A stretch of DNA of 24,615 bases from CAYOOT01 sp964405665 (GCA_964405665.1 CAYOOT010000040.1:1-24615); one strand, 5' to 3'; counted from the first letter of the stretch, positions 1 to 8,671 are shown. Program-made: numbers and translations. The notes: a model not told the origin generated them from the sequence alone.

Positions 1-207
1 ATCTTTTAAATCTCTTACAAAAAAATCTGCTAAAGAATTATAAGCTTCCAAAGGCTTAGCAGCTTCTTTTAAATTCACTTGATAAAATGAAATAAATATT
101 CTAAGGAGTAATTTATTAATTGCTCCTGGCCATTGAATTGCAGCAAACTTTCCAAAAATGAAGCTTATTAAATTTTTAGGCAGTAATTGAAAAAAAACTT
201 TCCGCAT
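1..207 (-). CDS. psd: Phosphatidylserine decarboxylase, N-terminal part (cut by window edge)
   Basis: Psd converts phosphatidylserine to phosphatidylethanolamine at the inner membrane. I translated this stretch by hand: it opens MRKVFFQLLPKNLISFIFGK and continues through KEAAKPLEAYNSLADFFVRD. This is the N-terminal pattern of the family (LPKN..S...GK, then E..KPL..Y.S...FF.R.LK). Only the first 69 codons are present; the catalytic region with the pyruvoyl-forming serine lies beyond base 1. The ATG shares its A with the TGA of the upstream Cys-rich gene (TGATG), so translation is probably coupled. The family call rests on the N-terminus only, but the motif spacing fits well. Confidence 0.8.
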   Translation of the reverse strand, partial: MRKVFFQLLPKNLISFIFGKFAAIQWPGAINKLLLRIFISFYQVNLKEAAKPLEAYNSLADFFVRDLKD

Positions 208-1874
208 CAAAGTCTTTTAAAAAGATCGGCTTGGATAATTTTTTGTTTCCATTTAGATCCGAAAACAGTTTTCAGAGGCTTGCCGGTTTCTCCGCATTCT
301 CTTTGAAACATTTGGGGAGAAGTAATTCTGGATAATCGCTCGCGCAGACGTTCTTTATAACACTGATTAGGGGCAGGTAGTCCATGGTCTTGATAGAAAT
401 TAAATTCTGCTTCCGTGAGTGTAAAGGGTTGTCCCGATAAAATACAAACATAAATGGAATCCTTGATTTCCTGCCAGGACAAATTTCTTAAATCTTCCGG
501 AGGATCGGAATAGACTACCGAATAATCAAGATCCTTGACATTTAAAATAGAAAAAGAAGCATCTTCTTGTGTTTCATCCCAACGAAAACCCATTAATTGA
601 GCAGTGATTTTTGTTAAGGGCATTACTTCCTCTGCCAAGGAAAGATTATAAGCATAATCACTAAATCCTAAAGGGAAAAAAGTCCCTTGTAAATTATTCT
701 CCTTTAAATGCTTTTTTATTTTAGAAACAATATTTTGGTATTCCTTTTTTGTGTATTGTTTATTAAATATACAATATTCTTGATTATTCAAACCAACACA
801 GGCAAAAATATTTTTGCTGTTCTCGCAATATAAGGAATAACTGGCATTTTCCACACTGTAGCAACTCACCGAAGAATGAATTCTTTTACTATTGGCACAA
901 CCTACTGCATAAGCAGAATTTTTAACTCCCGTACAATAAACACTTTCCAAACAATTTTCAGAAGAAAGCATGCTTTGGCAATTAATCAGGCCTTTGGAAT
1001 AATAACATTCAAAACTATCAATAACTTTTTTACAATCTCTGAGATAATTTCCACTACTACCTTTAGAATTAAAAGAAAACAAATGGGGTAAGGTAAATTG
1101 TTGTAAGAAATCTTGAAAGCGATCTTTTACCAAATCCAAAAGCGGTCGAGCATAAAAACCCATTTTCTCTTTTAATTTTCCAAATTCCTCTGGGCTTACC
1201 GGTTTATTAAAAACATGATATTTTTTATTCTCCAAATTCACACAACAGAGACAATTTTCACAATTATTACAATTAAAAAGAAACCAAGAATTTTTTGAAG
1301 ACACACATTGTGTGGAATAATACAAATTATCACATTCAAAACAATGAACTGATTCATAACAATTATTGCATAAATAAAGCTGAGAACAATCCAGAGAATT
1401 ATTACTCTCAATCAGATTTGTCGAATAAAGACAGTTCTGAAGATTGAAACTATTAAAAATCCAATAACTATTTTTAATGTTAATACTGTTATGAATATTC
1501 GTGGAATCGCTAATTGACTCATTAACTACTGCCGGCCGGGGAACCACCTGCCAAATCTCCTGTAACTGCTCTAAAAAAGTACGGCTACCATCAAAATCGA
1601 GAAAAAAACTTTGAGCATTGAATTCTTTATTTTTCCAATATTCAAAGTCATAAACCGGGAAAAAAGTATTGGCTGGATAAACACTAAAAATTTCCTTTTT
1701 AGTATGATCGCAATACCTTTTAAAGAAATTTGTTGATGGCAAAAAAGCGAGGCATTTCCTAATTCTTTCTTCAGGAACTATTTGCGGCAGATCTATTCCA
1801 AACTCCAGGCAAGCGTTCTCTTCTTCCGAAGAAATAATAAAATTTTTACCCGTTAGTTTACAGAGTTGTTTCAT
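207..1874 (-). CDS. Cys-rich repetitive protein, two solenoid-like blocks, unknown function
   Basis: A 555-residue protein with about 29 cysteines, no signal peptide and no membrane segment. It has two similar halves. Each has a Cys/Asn/Ser-rich repeat block (about residues 120-220 and 275-365), ending in a C-V-x-L-x-N-x-x-Y-x-x-F-N-K segment followed by a charged helix. The N-terminus has CKLTGK and CDHTKK, and the C-terminus CGETGK: half zinc-ribbon motifs with Thr where a second Cys would be expected. From memory, this architecture matches an uncharacterised family common in candidate-phyla genomes, sometimes mislabelled CaiB/BaiF. The ATG overlaps the upstream lipoprotein stop (ATGA) and its own stop overlaps the psd start. 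The blocks may fold as beta-solenoids; function and any bound metal are unknown. Confidence 0.75.
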   Translation of the reverse strand: MKQLCKLTGKNFIISSEEENACLEFGIDLPQIVPEERIRKCLAFLPSTNFFKRYCDHTKKEIFSVYPANTFFPVYDFEYWKNKEFNAQSFFLDFDGSRTFLEQLQEIWQVVPRPAVVNESISDSTNIHNSINIKNSYWIFNSFNLQNCLYSTNLIESNNSLDCSQLYLCNNCYESVHCFECDNLYYSTQCVSSKNSWFLFNCNNCENCLCCVNLENKKYHVFNKPVSPEEFGKLKEKMGFYARPLLDLVKDRFQDFLQQFTLPHLFSFNSKGSSGNYLRDCKKVIDSFECYYSKGLINCQSMLSSENCLESVYCTGVKNSAYAVGCANSKRIHSSVSCYSVENASYSLYCENSKNIFACVGLNNQEYCIFNKQYTKKEYQNIVSKIKKHLKENNLQGTFFPLGFSDYAYNLSLAEEVMPLTKITAQLMGFRWDETQEDASFSILNVKDLDYSVVYSDPPEDLRNLSWQEIKDSIYVCILSGQPFTLTEAEFNFYQDHGLPAPNQCYKERLRERLSRITSPQMFQRECGETGKPLKTVFGSKWKQKIIQADLFKRL

Positions 1875-2533
1875 ATGTCGTCATGCTTTAAATCTATTGT
1901 AAATATTCCTGTAAAAAAATCAGCAATCTCTAAAAAATCAATTCCCAGATAAGCACCGACAATTAAAAGATCTACTCCTGCCCCGACTTCACTCTCGGAA
2001 ATTTTTCTTTTACTAGACTGAACAAACGCCGGTCCAATTCCAAATTCATTTTCAGTTTCCATAAAAACCGGAGAATTTCTGCCATTTAAACCAACTCTAA
2101 TGGAAGCAGGACTAAAAGTGCGATAACCAACTTGTCCATATTTGGTGATTCGCAAAACGGCACCAGTTGCCGGACCAACTCCCAGATCTGCTCTAAAAAT
2201 ATCCCACAAATCCAAAAAACGGTTAGGAAGATAAAGCAAAACTTTGTGCACAACACCGTTTTGATTTTTATTCGCAGCGGGATTCCCACCTTTATTTGTT
2301 TTATTATACTTAGAGAACTCTGTGCCTAAATTAACTTCCGGCACACTATCATCAGATACTGTCGTTAATTTATAAACAATCTGATCATTACTTAAATCAA
2401 TTACGCGATCACCCTGCTCCGCATCTTTGGCGGTAATTGTGGAACAACTGCTCAAGATCAATAAAGCAAATAAAACCAAGCTAAGATTTTGCACGTGTGC
2501 TTTGATCTTGTTTTGTTTGTAAAGTTTTACCAA
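1871..2533 (-). CDS. Uncharacterised lipoprotein
   Basis: Up to 220 residues. A Lys-rich n-region and a hydrophobic stretch end in LILSSC, a lipobox with the modified Cys at residue 30, so a membrane-anchored lipoprotein is likely. The core contains YLPNRFLDLWDIFRADLGVG and then Gly-rich segments (GPATGAVLRITKYGQVGYRT, GIGPAF, GAGVDLL), resembling poorly described lipoproteins of Gram-negative bacteria. The first start available is TTG at 2533, which overlaps the upstream transpeptidase gene by 53 bp. A GTG at 2494 would shorten the overlap to 14 bp but remove the positive n-region. Neither has a clear ribosome binding site. The stop overlaps the next gene as ATGA. Function unknown; a role with the neighbouring envelope genes is inferred. 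Confidence 0.75.
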   Translation of the reverse strand: MVKLYKQNKIKAHVQNLSLVLFALLILSSCSTITAKDAEQGDRVIDLSNDQIVYKLTTVSDDSVPEVNLGTEFSKYNKTNKGGNPAANKNQNGVVHKVLLYLPNRFLDLWDIFRADLGVGPATGAVLRITKYGQVGYRTFSPASIRVGLNGRNSPVFMETENEFGIGPAFVQSSKRKISESEVGAGVDLLIVGAYLGIDFLEIADFFTGIFTIDLKHDDI

Positions 2534-3887
2534 AGGAAATATCTCTGTTTCTAAAAAAGTATTCTAAAAATTCCTTGCCTAAGAACGCGGCTTTTACTCT
2601 AGCCCCTCCAGAATCGATTACAAGAGCAGCAATAGCAATTTCCGGGTCATTTGCAGGCACTGCAGCAACAAACCAAGTATACATTCCTTGAGGATTTGTT
2701 CCCTTTAAAGTCCCTGTTTTCGCAGCAATACTGGAATTAATTAAAAATGGATTTCTAAGTTTTACAAAATGTTTTCTGGCTGTTCCTGTTTCAGTAGTGG
2801 TTTGCATCATCTGCATTAACTCCTTGGCAGTAGAACTAAGAATTGAAACTTTAATCGGAATGTTTTGCGATTGATATTTTATTATGCCCTGACGATCACT
2901 TATTTTGCTGATAAAATAGGGCTTCATCATTACTCCATTATTAGCAATTGCCGCAGTAATCATTGCCGCATGCAGTGGGCTAATCAGGACAGGCCCAAAT
3001 CCGGCAGAGGTTCTTGCTAAATCATAGTCATTTTCCGGACGTAAAAATTGGCTGGTTTCAATTGAGGCATCAAAAGGAATAGCCTTGTTAAAAGAAAAAT
3101 TCTGAGCATAGCGCTCTAAGGAAGAAGGAGAAAGATTATTCAGAGCAACTCTGGCAAATGCAGGATTAATTGATCTTCCTAAAGCATCAGCAAAAGTAAT
3201 TTTTCGTCGATCAAGTTGATCGTTAGGATAATAATTATATTTTTCTAAAGCATAATTTCCACCGCGAAAGAAAATTGTATCGTCTCCGGTTAAACCTTTC
3301 TGTTCTATTGCTGCAGATGCAGTAATTAACTTAAATAAAGAAGCCGCAGGATAACTTGCTCTGCTGACAACTTCTTCTCCATTTTTTTCTTTAGTGGAAT
3401 ATCCGGCTAGAGTTTTTACTTTTCCTGTTTTGGGCTCAATTGCCACTATCGCTCCCCAGGGTATATTGTAAGTTTTAAGCATGGAGCGGGCTTTATTTTG
3501 CAATTCCGCATCAATAGTAACAAAAACCTTATTGCCATTTTGATCCTTAAGGACTTCATCTACCGGATTTAAATAATCTAGGGCCTGCAGATTTTCCAAA
3601 ATGGGCAAACCGTCTAAACCAAAGTTTATTATCGGATTGACTTTTGTTGCTTGCAAAGACACCAGGTTGTTTATTTCCTGTAATTTCACTTCTTCAAAAA
3701 TTTCTTCTTTTTTAATGTTGGGCTTTTTAAAGCTTTTGGCGGTTTTTTTGTGTGCCACCACTTTAACTACACTTTTTGCAATAACCTGCTTTTTATTCTT
3801 TTTAGGGTTTGCAGCAAAAGTCTGCTCCGAACAAAAAAACAAAAATGTGAAAAATAAAAATATTTTTAGCAGGAACTTGACTCTCAT
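2481..3887 (-). CDS. Penicillin-binding protein, transpeptidase domain only
   Basis: Class B-like transpeptidase of 468 residues that would cross-link peptidoglycan in the periplasm. The three active-site motifs are visible: S183-L-F-K186 (nucleophile Ser), S239-I-N241 and K390-T-G392. An N-terminal hydrophobic segment (residues 4-25, ending QTFA) could be a signal peptide or an anchor. It is followed by a Lys-rich linker (about 28-60). The PBP dimerisation/pedestal domain normally found before the transpeptidase is missing or reduced to about 50 residues. The closest style is the PbpA/FtsI transpeptidase fold. It is the first gene of a coupled operon with the lipoprotein, the Cys-rich protein and psd. 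The ATG at 3887 has only a weak GAGAG ribosome site. Confidence 0.88.
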   Translation of the reverse strand: MRVKFLLKIFLFFTFLFFCSEQTFAANPKKNKKQVIAKSVVKVVAHKKTAKSFKKPNIKKEEIFEEVKLQEINNLVSLQATKVNPIINFGLDGLPILENLQALDYLNPVDEVLKDQNGNKVFVTIDAELQNKARSMLKTYNIPWGAIVAIEPKTGKVKTLAGYSTKEKNGEEVVSRASYPAASLFKLITASAAIEQKGLTGDDTIFFRGGNYALEKYNYYPNDQLDRRKITFADALGRSINPAFARVALNNLSPSSLERYAQNFSFNKAIPFDASIETSQFLRPENDYDLARTSAGFGPVLISPLHAAMITAAIANNGVMMKPYFISKISDRQGIIKYQSQNIPIKVSILSSTAKELMQMMQTTTETGTARKHFVKLRNPFLINSSIAAKTGTLKGTNPQGMYTWFVAAVPANDPEIAIAALVIDSGGARVKAAFLGKEFLEYFFRNRDISFGKTLQTKQDQSTRAKS

Positions 3888-3954
3888 TTTAAAACTCTCT
3901 TTTTAATACTAATTTCCAACATCCGAGTTTATTAATTACGGATGCTTAGACTTC

Positions 3955-3993
3955 TCAATTGTTCCCTCAAGCATTAGCAAAAGAAACTATTGA
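3955..3993 (-). terminator. Imperfect hairpin just after murU
   Basis: TCAATTGTTC (3955-3964) pairs imperfectly with GAAACTATTGA (3983-3993), starting 6 nt beyond the murU stop codon. A second short hairpin (CATCCG 3920-3925, CGGATG 3939-3944) lies in the same 112-bp gap before the transpeptidase gene. Neither has a clear U-tract, so a terminator role is only possible. Confidence 0.3.
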
Positions 3994-3999
3994 AAAGAA

Positions 4000-4794
4000 C
4001 TACAAAAATTGTTGATACTCTTTAGATGCCTTTTCTAAGCGCTCAGGAGTGCCGACATCAGACCAATAAGCATTGTAAAGTAAAGAACTCAAATACTTTC
4101 CTTCTCGAATTAACGTTCTATAAATATCTTTTGTAATACTAAAAACATTAACTGTCGGGAAATTAGAGATCAGCTCTTTGCTTAACACCTGAACCCCAAT
4201 ATAAATTAAATGATTATAGTAGTTTTTGTCACTAGAATTTTGTTGAAAAGTGGGTAATGTCACATCAAGAAATTGAACAATCCTCGATGATGAATCGATG
4301 AAGATCTCTCCATAGTCCTGAGAACGTTCATGCTTCCTTAAAAGCAAGGTGGCCAAGGGTTTATTGGGATTATTTACATGTGTATTTAGTAGTAAATTTA
4401 ATTGATATTTGGGGTCTAAAAGTGTGTCGGAATTAAAAGTTAAAAGATTTTCAGTTTGGATTTGGTCGGCAATTTTTTTTATAGCTCCGCCTGTGTCCAG
4501 TAATTCCTTTTCTTGAGAATAGATAATTTTTAAATTCCACTTACTGCCATCTCCGACAAAATCTCTGATCAGATCACCTTTATAAAAAATATTGATAAAA
4601 ACTCTTTTGAAACCGGATTTGGCAAGTAAACTTAAATTCCAGTCAATAAGAGGTCGATTACAAACTCTAACTAAAGGTTTGGGAATTTTATTTGTAAGCG
4701 GCTTGAGCCTTGCTCCCAATCCCGCGCTAAGCAAAAGTGCATCGGTATCAGCAGCGATATTTTTAATTGAATCTGAGTTTTTTTTCTGCGCCAC
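4000..4794 (-). CDS. murU: MurU-like N-acetylmuramate-1-phosphate uridylyltransferase
   Basis: Nucleotidyltransferase of 264 residues. The family signature is visible: LLLSAGLGARLKPLT (residues 21-34), PKPL (38-41), TGGAI (101-105) and NSD (121-123) for metal and substrate binding. Sugar-1-phosphate nucleotidyltransferases share these, so the domain alone would not fix the substrate. The adjacent AmgK-like kinase points to MurU, which makes UDP-MurNAc from MurNAc-1-phosphate in the recycling route that bypasses fosfomycin-sensitive MurA. The start is GTG at 4794, supported by GGAG 7-8 nt upstream. It leaves a hydrophilic leader of about 18 residues before the Rossmann core and a 32-bp overlap with amgK. 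Other nucleotide-sugar pyrophosphorylases remain possible. Confidence 0.8.
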   Translation of the reverse strand: MAQKKNSDSIKNIAADTDALLLSAGLGARLKPLTNKIPKPLVRVCNRPLIDWNLSLLAKSGFKRVFINIFYKGDLIRDFVGDGSKWNLKIIYSQEKELLDTGGAIKKIADQIQTENLLTFNSDTLLDPKYQLNLLLNTHVNNPNKPLATLLLRKHERSQDYGEIFIDSSSRIVQFLDVTLPTFQQNSSDKNYYNHLIYIGVQVLSKELISNFPTVNVFSITKDIYRTLIREGKYLSSLLYNAYWSDVGTPERLEKASKEYQQFL

Positions 4795-5836
4795 TTTTTA
4801 ACTCCGAATAATATAAACTAAGGATCTCTAAAATTTCAGAGAAAGAATTTTCTTTTTTATAAGAAGAAATTCTTTCCAAAGTTGAGCCGAGTCGTTTTAG
4901 TGTTCCAGGAATCCACTGCTTATAGGCTGACAAACCCCGGGCGTTTGCCAATTTATAAAATCTTCCTGAAACCTTTAGATCTCTTTGTAATAACACTAAA
5001 TCATAGTCAGCAAAAAAATTCTTTTTATTCACATTGATATTTTCAAAAAAATAATGGACTAATTTCTTATACAAATTCTCACCTAAAAGACTGTCCATAT
5101 CCCGATCGTTTAGAAGACTCACCAAATCGTAACTTTGTGTCGCCATTAAGGCATCTTGAAAATCAATTACCCTAATATTATCCTTTTGCACCAATAAATT
5201 CCAAGCGTGAAAATCTCGATGCACCAAAAATTTCGGCATTTTTTCCAAACAAAGAGCCAGCTCTTTGTAAAAATTATCAAGTTTTTTTATGTCTTCTTTC
5301 TTGGGATTGAGATTTTGTAAAGAAAAATCCACTAGCTCAAGCATTTCGCGATAATATTGTTCGGCAGTAAAACTTCGCTGATATGGAAAAAAATCTTTTT
5401 GGGGAGGAATTTTCTGCAGAAGTAGAATTTGATCGATTGCTTTTTTAAAAAGCTTTTCAATTCTTTCAGGAACTGATTTTTTAATCAAACTAAAGAGCTG
5501 AACATCTCCTAAATCTTCAAGAATTAAAATTCCTTGATCCAATGCATTGAAAATAATTTTGGGAACTGCAATTTTATTATTTCCTAGAAATTCAGCCAAC
5601 TCGACAAAGGCCAAATCCGAAGTTATTGAATTTCTTCCACTGGCTTCGGGAGAAGCCAGTGAATCAAAATGCATTGCTACTAGCGTTTTTTTTTCGTTTT
5701 TTAAAAAAATTCTAAAGTATCTTCTTAAAGAAGCATCCGGCGTGATTTGTTTGATCGCTTCGATGACTGCCTGTGGGGCAAAATTCTTAAAAATCAAAGA
5801 TATTTTTTCAAATACTTTTTCTTCGCTTAGCATCAT
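4763..5836 (-). CDS. amgK: AmgK-like anomeric sugar kinase (APH fold)
   Basis: Aminoglycoside-phosphotransferase-fold kinase of 357 residues. The N-terminal signature TPDASLRRYFRI (32-43) and LILEDLGD (104-111) match AmgK. Catalysis is marked by H206-R-D208-F-H-A-W-N213 and the Mg-binding I224-D225-F-Q-D228. AmgK phosphorylates MurNAc and GlcNAc at the anomeric carbon and supplies MurU, encoded immediately downstream with a 32-bp overlap. The start is one of two adjacent ATG codons (5836 or 5833) with no strong ribosome site. The gene pair is known from Pseudomonas and other Gram-negative bacteria; assignment here is by motif plus context. A choline- or aminoglycoside-kinase relative is less likely given the partner gene. 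Confidence 0.82.
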   Translation of the reverse strand: MMLSEEKVFEKISLIFKNFAPQAVIEAIKQITPDASLRRYFRIFLKNEKKTLVAMHFDSLASPEASGRNSITSDLAFVELAEFLGNNKIAVPKIIFNALDQGILILEDLGDVQLFSLIKKSVPERIEKLFKKAIDQILLLQKIPPQKDFFPYQRSFTAEQYYREMLELVDFSLQNLNPKKEDIKKLDNFYKELALCLEKMPKFLVHRDFHAWNLLVQKDNIRVIDFQDALMATQSYDLVSLLNDRDMDSLLGENLYKKLVHYFFENINVNKKNFFADYDLVLLQRDLKVSGRFYKLANARGLSAYKQWIPGTLKRLGSTLERISSYKKENSFSEILEILSLYYSELKSGAEKKLRFN

Positions 5837-5890
5837 CAGCCATCTTGCGTGATAAAGACCTATTCATAAATATCGCAACAGCCAGTAGAG

Positions 5891-5918
5891 ATCCTTCTAC
5901 GCTAAAGCTTCGGAGGAT
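5891..5918. repeat. Dispersed repeat family B, copy 1
   Basis: An imperfect palindrome beginning ATCCTTCTACGCTAAAG and ending CTTCGGAGGAT. Its reverse complement shares the core GAAGCTTTAGCG and the terminal ATCCT/AGGAT with the longer element at 18736-18793. It lies between amgK and fadJ, directly against the larger palindrome at 5918-5979. Confidence 0.55.
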
Positions 5919-5979
5919 ATAGCCTTTTCTACAAGTTATGCAACACAGTAATGTTTCATAACTTGTTAAAAGAGCTATA
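5918..5979. repeat. Palindrome covering the 3' end of fadJ
   Basis: The arms are 5918-5940 and 5957-5979 with a 16-nt loop. The inner 10 bp (ACAAGTTATG / CATAACTTGT) are perfect; the outer part pairs with about four mismatches. The right arm encodes the last seven codons of the fadJ-like gene (YSSFNKL) and its TGA. It may act as a transcription terminator or 3' mRNA stabiliser, but no U-tract follows on the minus strand. Confidence 0.7.
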
Positions 5980-8133
5980 AAAACTAAGATTATCCTTGGC
6001 TCTTTTTTCTATTCCTTCACAAGGCAGGTAATATTTGGAAGAAAATTTTTCTTGATATTTTTTCATTAAATCAAAAATTTCTTTGGCTCCTCTTTTTTCG
6101 GCATAAAAGATTATCCCGCCGCGAAAAGGAGCAAATCCAAAACCCATCACACTGCCTAAATCAATCTGCATTGAAGCTTCTTTCCCGGGGACTCCGGCAA
6201 CTTCTTGATCCAAAGAACAAACAGCTTCATTAATCAAGGGTAGAATTAAACGTTGGGCAATTTCATCTTCGCTCAAATGATGCTTGGGGCTTGCGGGTAA
6301 ATTAAGCAACTTCGGAACTTCCGGATCTAGGATTTCCTTTCCGTTTTCATAGAGATAAAAGCCTTTTTTGTTTTTCTTTCCTTTGCGATCTAGTTTCAAT
6401 AACTCTGCCGCGTAATTAGGTCCTTGCATTCTCTCGCCATAAGCTCCGCCAATAACCTCTGCAACTTTTGCCGCAACATCTAAGCCCACTTCATCCAACA
6501 AACGTATCGGCCCCATTGGCATTCCAAAATTCAAAGCCGCTTGATCGATATTTTCAATACTTATTCCTTCAGAAAGTAAAACCGCCGCTTGAGTTAAATA
6601 AGGAGTTAAAACCCGATTTACTAAAAATCCGGGAACATCTTCCACAATAATCGGGTATTTTCCCAAGCTGCCAACTAGGGCAGCAATTTTCATCGTCACT
6701 TTCTCTGAGCTGTGTTCTCCCCGAACAATTTCTACCAGAGGCATTTTTTCAACAGGGTTAAAAAAATGCATTCCCACTACCCGCTCCGGGCAGCCTAAAC
6801 TGGCTGCTATTTCATTGACGGAAAGTGAAGAAGTATTTGTGGCAATAATTGTCTCCTGATCGACAATTCCTTTGACCGTAGTTAGTAAAGATTTTTTGAT
6901 ATTAAGATCTTCAATAATCGCTTCGATTACCAATCCACAATTTCTAAGAGCAATCATGCTGGAGTCACAATGTAATCTGGCAATAATTTCTTTCTTTTTC
7001 TCTTTAGGAATACTGCGACGTTTGCTGATTGAATCAAGAATTTGTTTTCTTCCTTTATTCAAAGCTTCAGGGAAAGCATCAATTAAAACCACGGAAAACC
7101 CTCGAGCAATAAAACTAGCAGCAATCCCAGCTCCCATTACTCCTGCTCCGATCACCCCAACCTCTGTATTTTTTAAATCCGCTCCCCCTTGAGATTTGGC
7201 AATTTTTGTCGCTGAATCAGAAACCTTAAAAAGATGAACCAAAGATTTACATTCAGGACTGGGAATAAGCTTTCCCAGCTCTTTAGCTTCGTTCAAATAA
7301 CCTTTTTTCGTTCCCCAGGTAAGTCCGTAAAGAGTGCATTGCAGAGCTTTATAAGGAGCGGGATAATGGCCTTTTGTTTCTTTGTTCAAAGTGGAAGTGG
7401 CTTTTGCTTTGACAATAGATCTTCCCAATAAATTTTTTGTGAGGAAATTTTCTATAAAACCAACTTTTCTTTTTTTCTTTTGAAGGAAACCATTTTTAAA
7501 TGCGGCAATACATTCTTTCTCCGCTTCTTCAAATCTTTCTTTAAGATTTAATCTTGTATTTTCTTGGATCAGATAATTAGCCAAACCGACCTTGTATGCT
7601 TGCTTAGCATTAAGCAGTTTGCCATTTAAAATAATATCCAAAGCATTGGGTAGGCCAATTAATCTGGGTAAACGCTGCGTTCCGCCAAAGCCAGGAAGAA
7701 TTCCCAACTTGACTTCAGGAAGACCAATTTTAGTTTCATCCACTTCAACCAATACTCGGTAATCACAGGCTAACACCATCTCACAACCACCACCGACACA
7801 GGCTCCTCGAATCAGCGCTATTTTAGGGAATTTTAAAGACTCCAAAGTATTAAAAAGATCTTGTCCTCGCTTGGCAAGCCTTTCTCCCTCTTGGGGATCA
7901 CTGACGCTTTCAATCGCCGAAAGATCGGCACCAGCACAAAACCCGGCAGGACTTGCCCCCGTGAGTAGTAAAAAGTCTATTTCTCTCTCTTTTGATTTTA
8001 ACTCAGCTAAGGTCTCAATCAAGGAAGCCATCCTAGACTCATTGAGTACAGCAATTTTTTCCTCTGCAGAGCCTAACTTTAAAAAAGCTATTTTTTCTTT
8101 AATTTTTAAAATTACACTTGAATTTTCTGACAT
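5956..8133 (-). CDS. fadJ: FadJ/FadB-type enoyl-CoA hydratase / 3-hydroxyacyl-CoA dehydrogenase
   Basis: Bifunctional beta-oxidation enzyme of 725 residues, the usual length for FadB/FadJ alpha subunits. The N-terminal crotonase domain (1-190) has the oxyanion segment ACVGGGCE with catalytic E118 and the second Glu, E140, in GLPEVKLGILPGFGGTQRLP. The 3-hydroxyacyl-CoA dehydrogenase domain starts near 322 with the NAD-binding G329-A-G331-V-M-G334. It carries catalytic H456 in HFFNP, then two C-terminal helical domains. It hydrates trans-2-enoyl-CoA and oxidises the product to 3-ketoacyl-CoA. No thiolase partner (FadA/FadI) lies in the window, so whether it belongs to a FadBA or FadIJ complex cannot be told. 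Its stop and last codons lie in a palindrome. FadB is the main alternative name. Confidence 0.9.
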   Translation of the reverse strand: MSENSSVILKIKEKIAFLKLGSAEEKIAVLNESRMASLIETLAELKSKEREIDFLLLTGASPAGFCAGADLSAIESVSDPQEGERLAKRGQDLFNTLESLKFPKIALIRGACVGGGCEMVLACDYRVLVEVDETKIGLPEVKLGILPGFGGTQRLPRLIGLPNALDIILNGKLLNAKQAYKVGLANYLIQENTRLNLKERFEEAEKECIAAFKNGFLQKKKRKVGFIENFLTKNLLGRSIVKAKATSTLNKETKGHYPAPYKALQCTLYGLTWGTKKGYLNEAKELGKLIPSPECKSLVHLFKVSDSATKIAKSQGGADLKNTEVGVIGAGVMGAGIAASFIARGFSVVLIDAFPEALNKGRKQILDSISKRRSIPKEKKKEIIARLHCDSSMIALRNCGLVIEAIIEDLNIKKSLLTTVKGIVDQETIIATNTSSLSVNEIAASLGCPERVVGMHFFNPVEKMPLVEIVRGEHSSEKVTMKIAALVGSLGKYPIIVEDVPGFLVNRVLTPYLTQAAVLLSEGISIENIDQAALNFGMPMGPIRLLDEVGLDVAAKVAEVIGGAYGERMQGPNYAAELLKLDRKGKKNKKGFYLYENGKEILDPEVPKLLNLPASPKHHLSEDEIAQRLILPLINEAVCSLDQEVAGVPGKEASMQIDLGSVMGFGFAPFRGGIIFYAEKRGAKEIFDLMKKYQEKFSSKYYLPCEGIEKRAKDNLSFYSSFNKL

Positions 8134-8233
8134 ATTAATTTTTCTTGGACATAAAATATGATTTTGCTATATCTGTTACAGTTATCAAAAATATGAATAG
8201 TAGTCTTTAAAAAATATCTCTATTGTAAAATCT

Positions 8234-8671
8234 ATGTTTAAGCACTTATTACTTGCTATTTTCGCATTAATTCTATGTCCCTTAAGCACAGTCTATGCTT
8301 GCAATTGTACTGAAAACGATGAGACGGAAGCTGCCTTAGCCAAAGCCACTATCGTTTTTGTTGGTCAGGTAAAATATAAGAAAATTCATCCCTTAAAAAA
8401 AAATGAATATGAAGTAAAATTTCAAGTGACAAAAAAAATAAAAGGCTTTGAAGAAGTTCCGGGTAATATGGTTTTAATCTATACGCCGATTGATTTTGAA
8501 TATTGTGGTTACAGATTCGGTGTCGGATTAGATTATCTGGTCTATGCTGAAGGAAATCCAGCTCATTTTAAAACTTCTTCTTGCTCACGAACAAATATTC
8601 TTGAAAAATCTCAAGCTGAGATTCAGAAGCTGCAGAAGGCTGTCGGGACGACTACAGCTCCAGCAAAATAA
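8234..8671 (+). CDS. Secreted TIMP/netrin-module-like protein
   Basis: A 145-residue protein with a clear signal peptide (1-22, ending STVYA). The mature protein would begin C23-N-C25, a Cys-x-Cys N-terminus typical of the TIMP (NTR) fold. It continues with ATIVFVGQV, an F-x-V-x-K-K-I-K strand, CGYRFGVGLDYLVYA (C91) and SSCSRT (C117). That gives four mature cysteines, enough for two disulfides such as C23-C91 and C25-C117 (pairing inferred). The OB-fold pattern agrees with bacterial TIMP-like proteins. In animals TIMPs block metalloproteases through the free N-terminal Cys; bacterial members are largely uncharacterised. It stands alone, divergent from fadJ and convergent with metK. No ribosome site is evident. 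The fold call is moderate, the function unknown. Confidence 0.75.
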   Translation: MFKHLLLAIFALILCPLSTVYACNCTENDETEAALAKATIVFVGQVKYKKIHPLKKNEYEVKFQVTKKIKGFEEVPGNMVLIYTPIDFEYCGYRFGVGLDYLVYAEGNPAHFKTSSCSRTNILEKSQAEIQKLQKAVGTTTAPAK

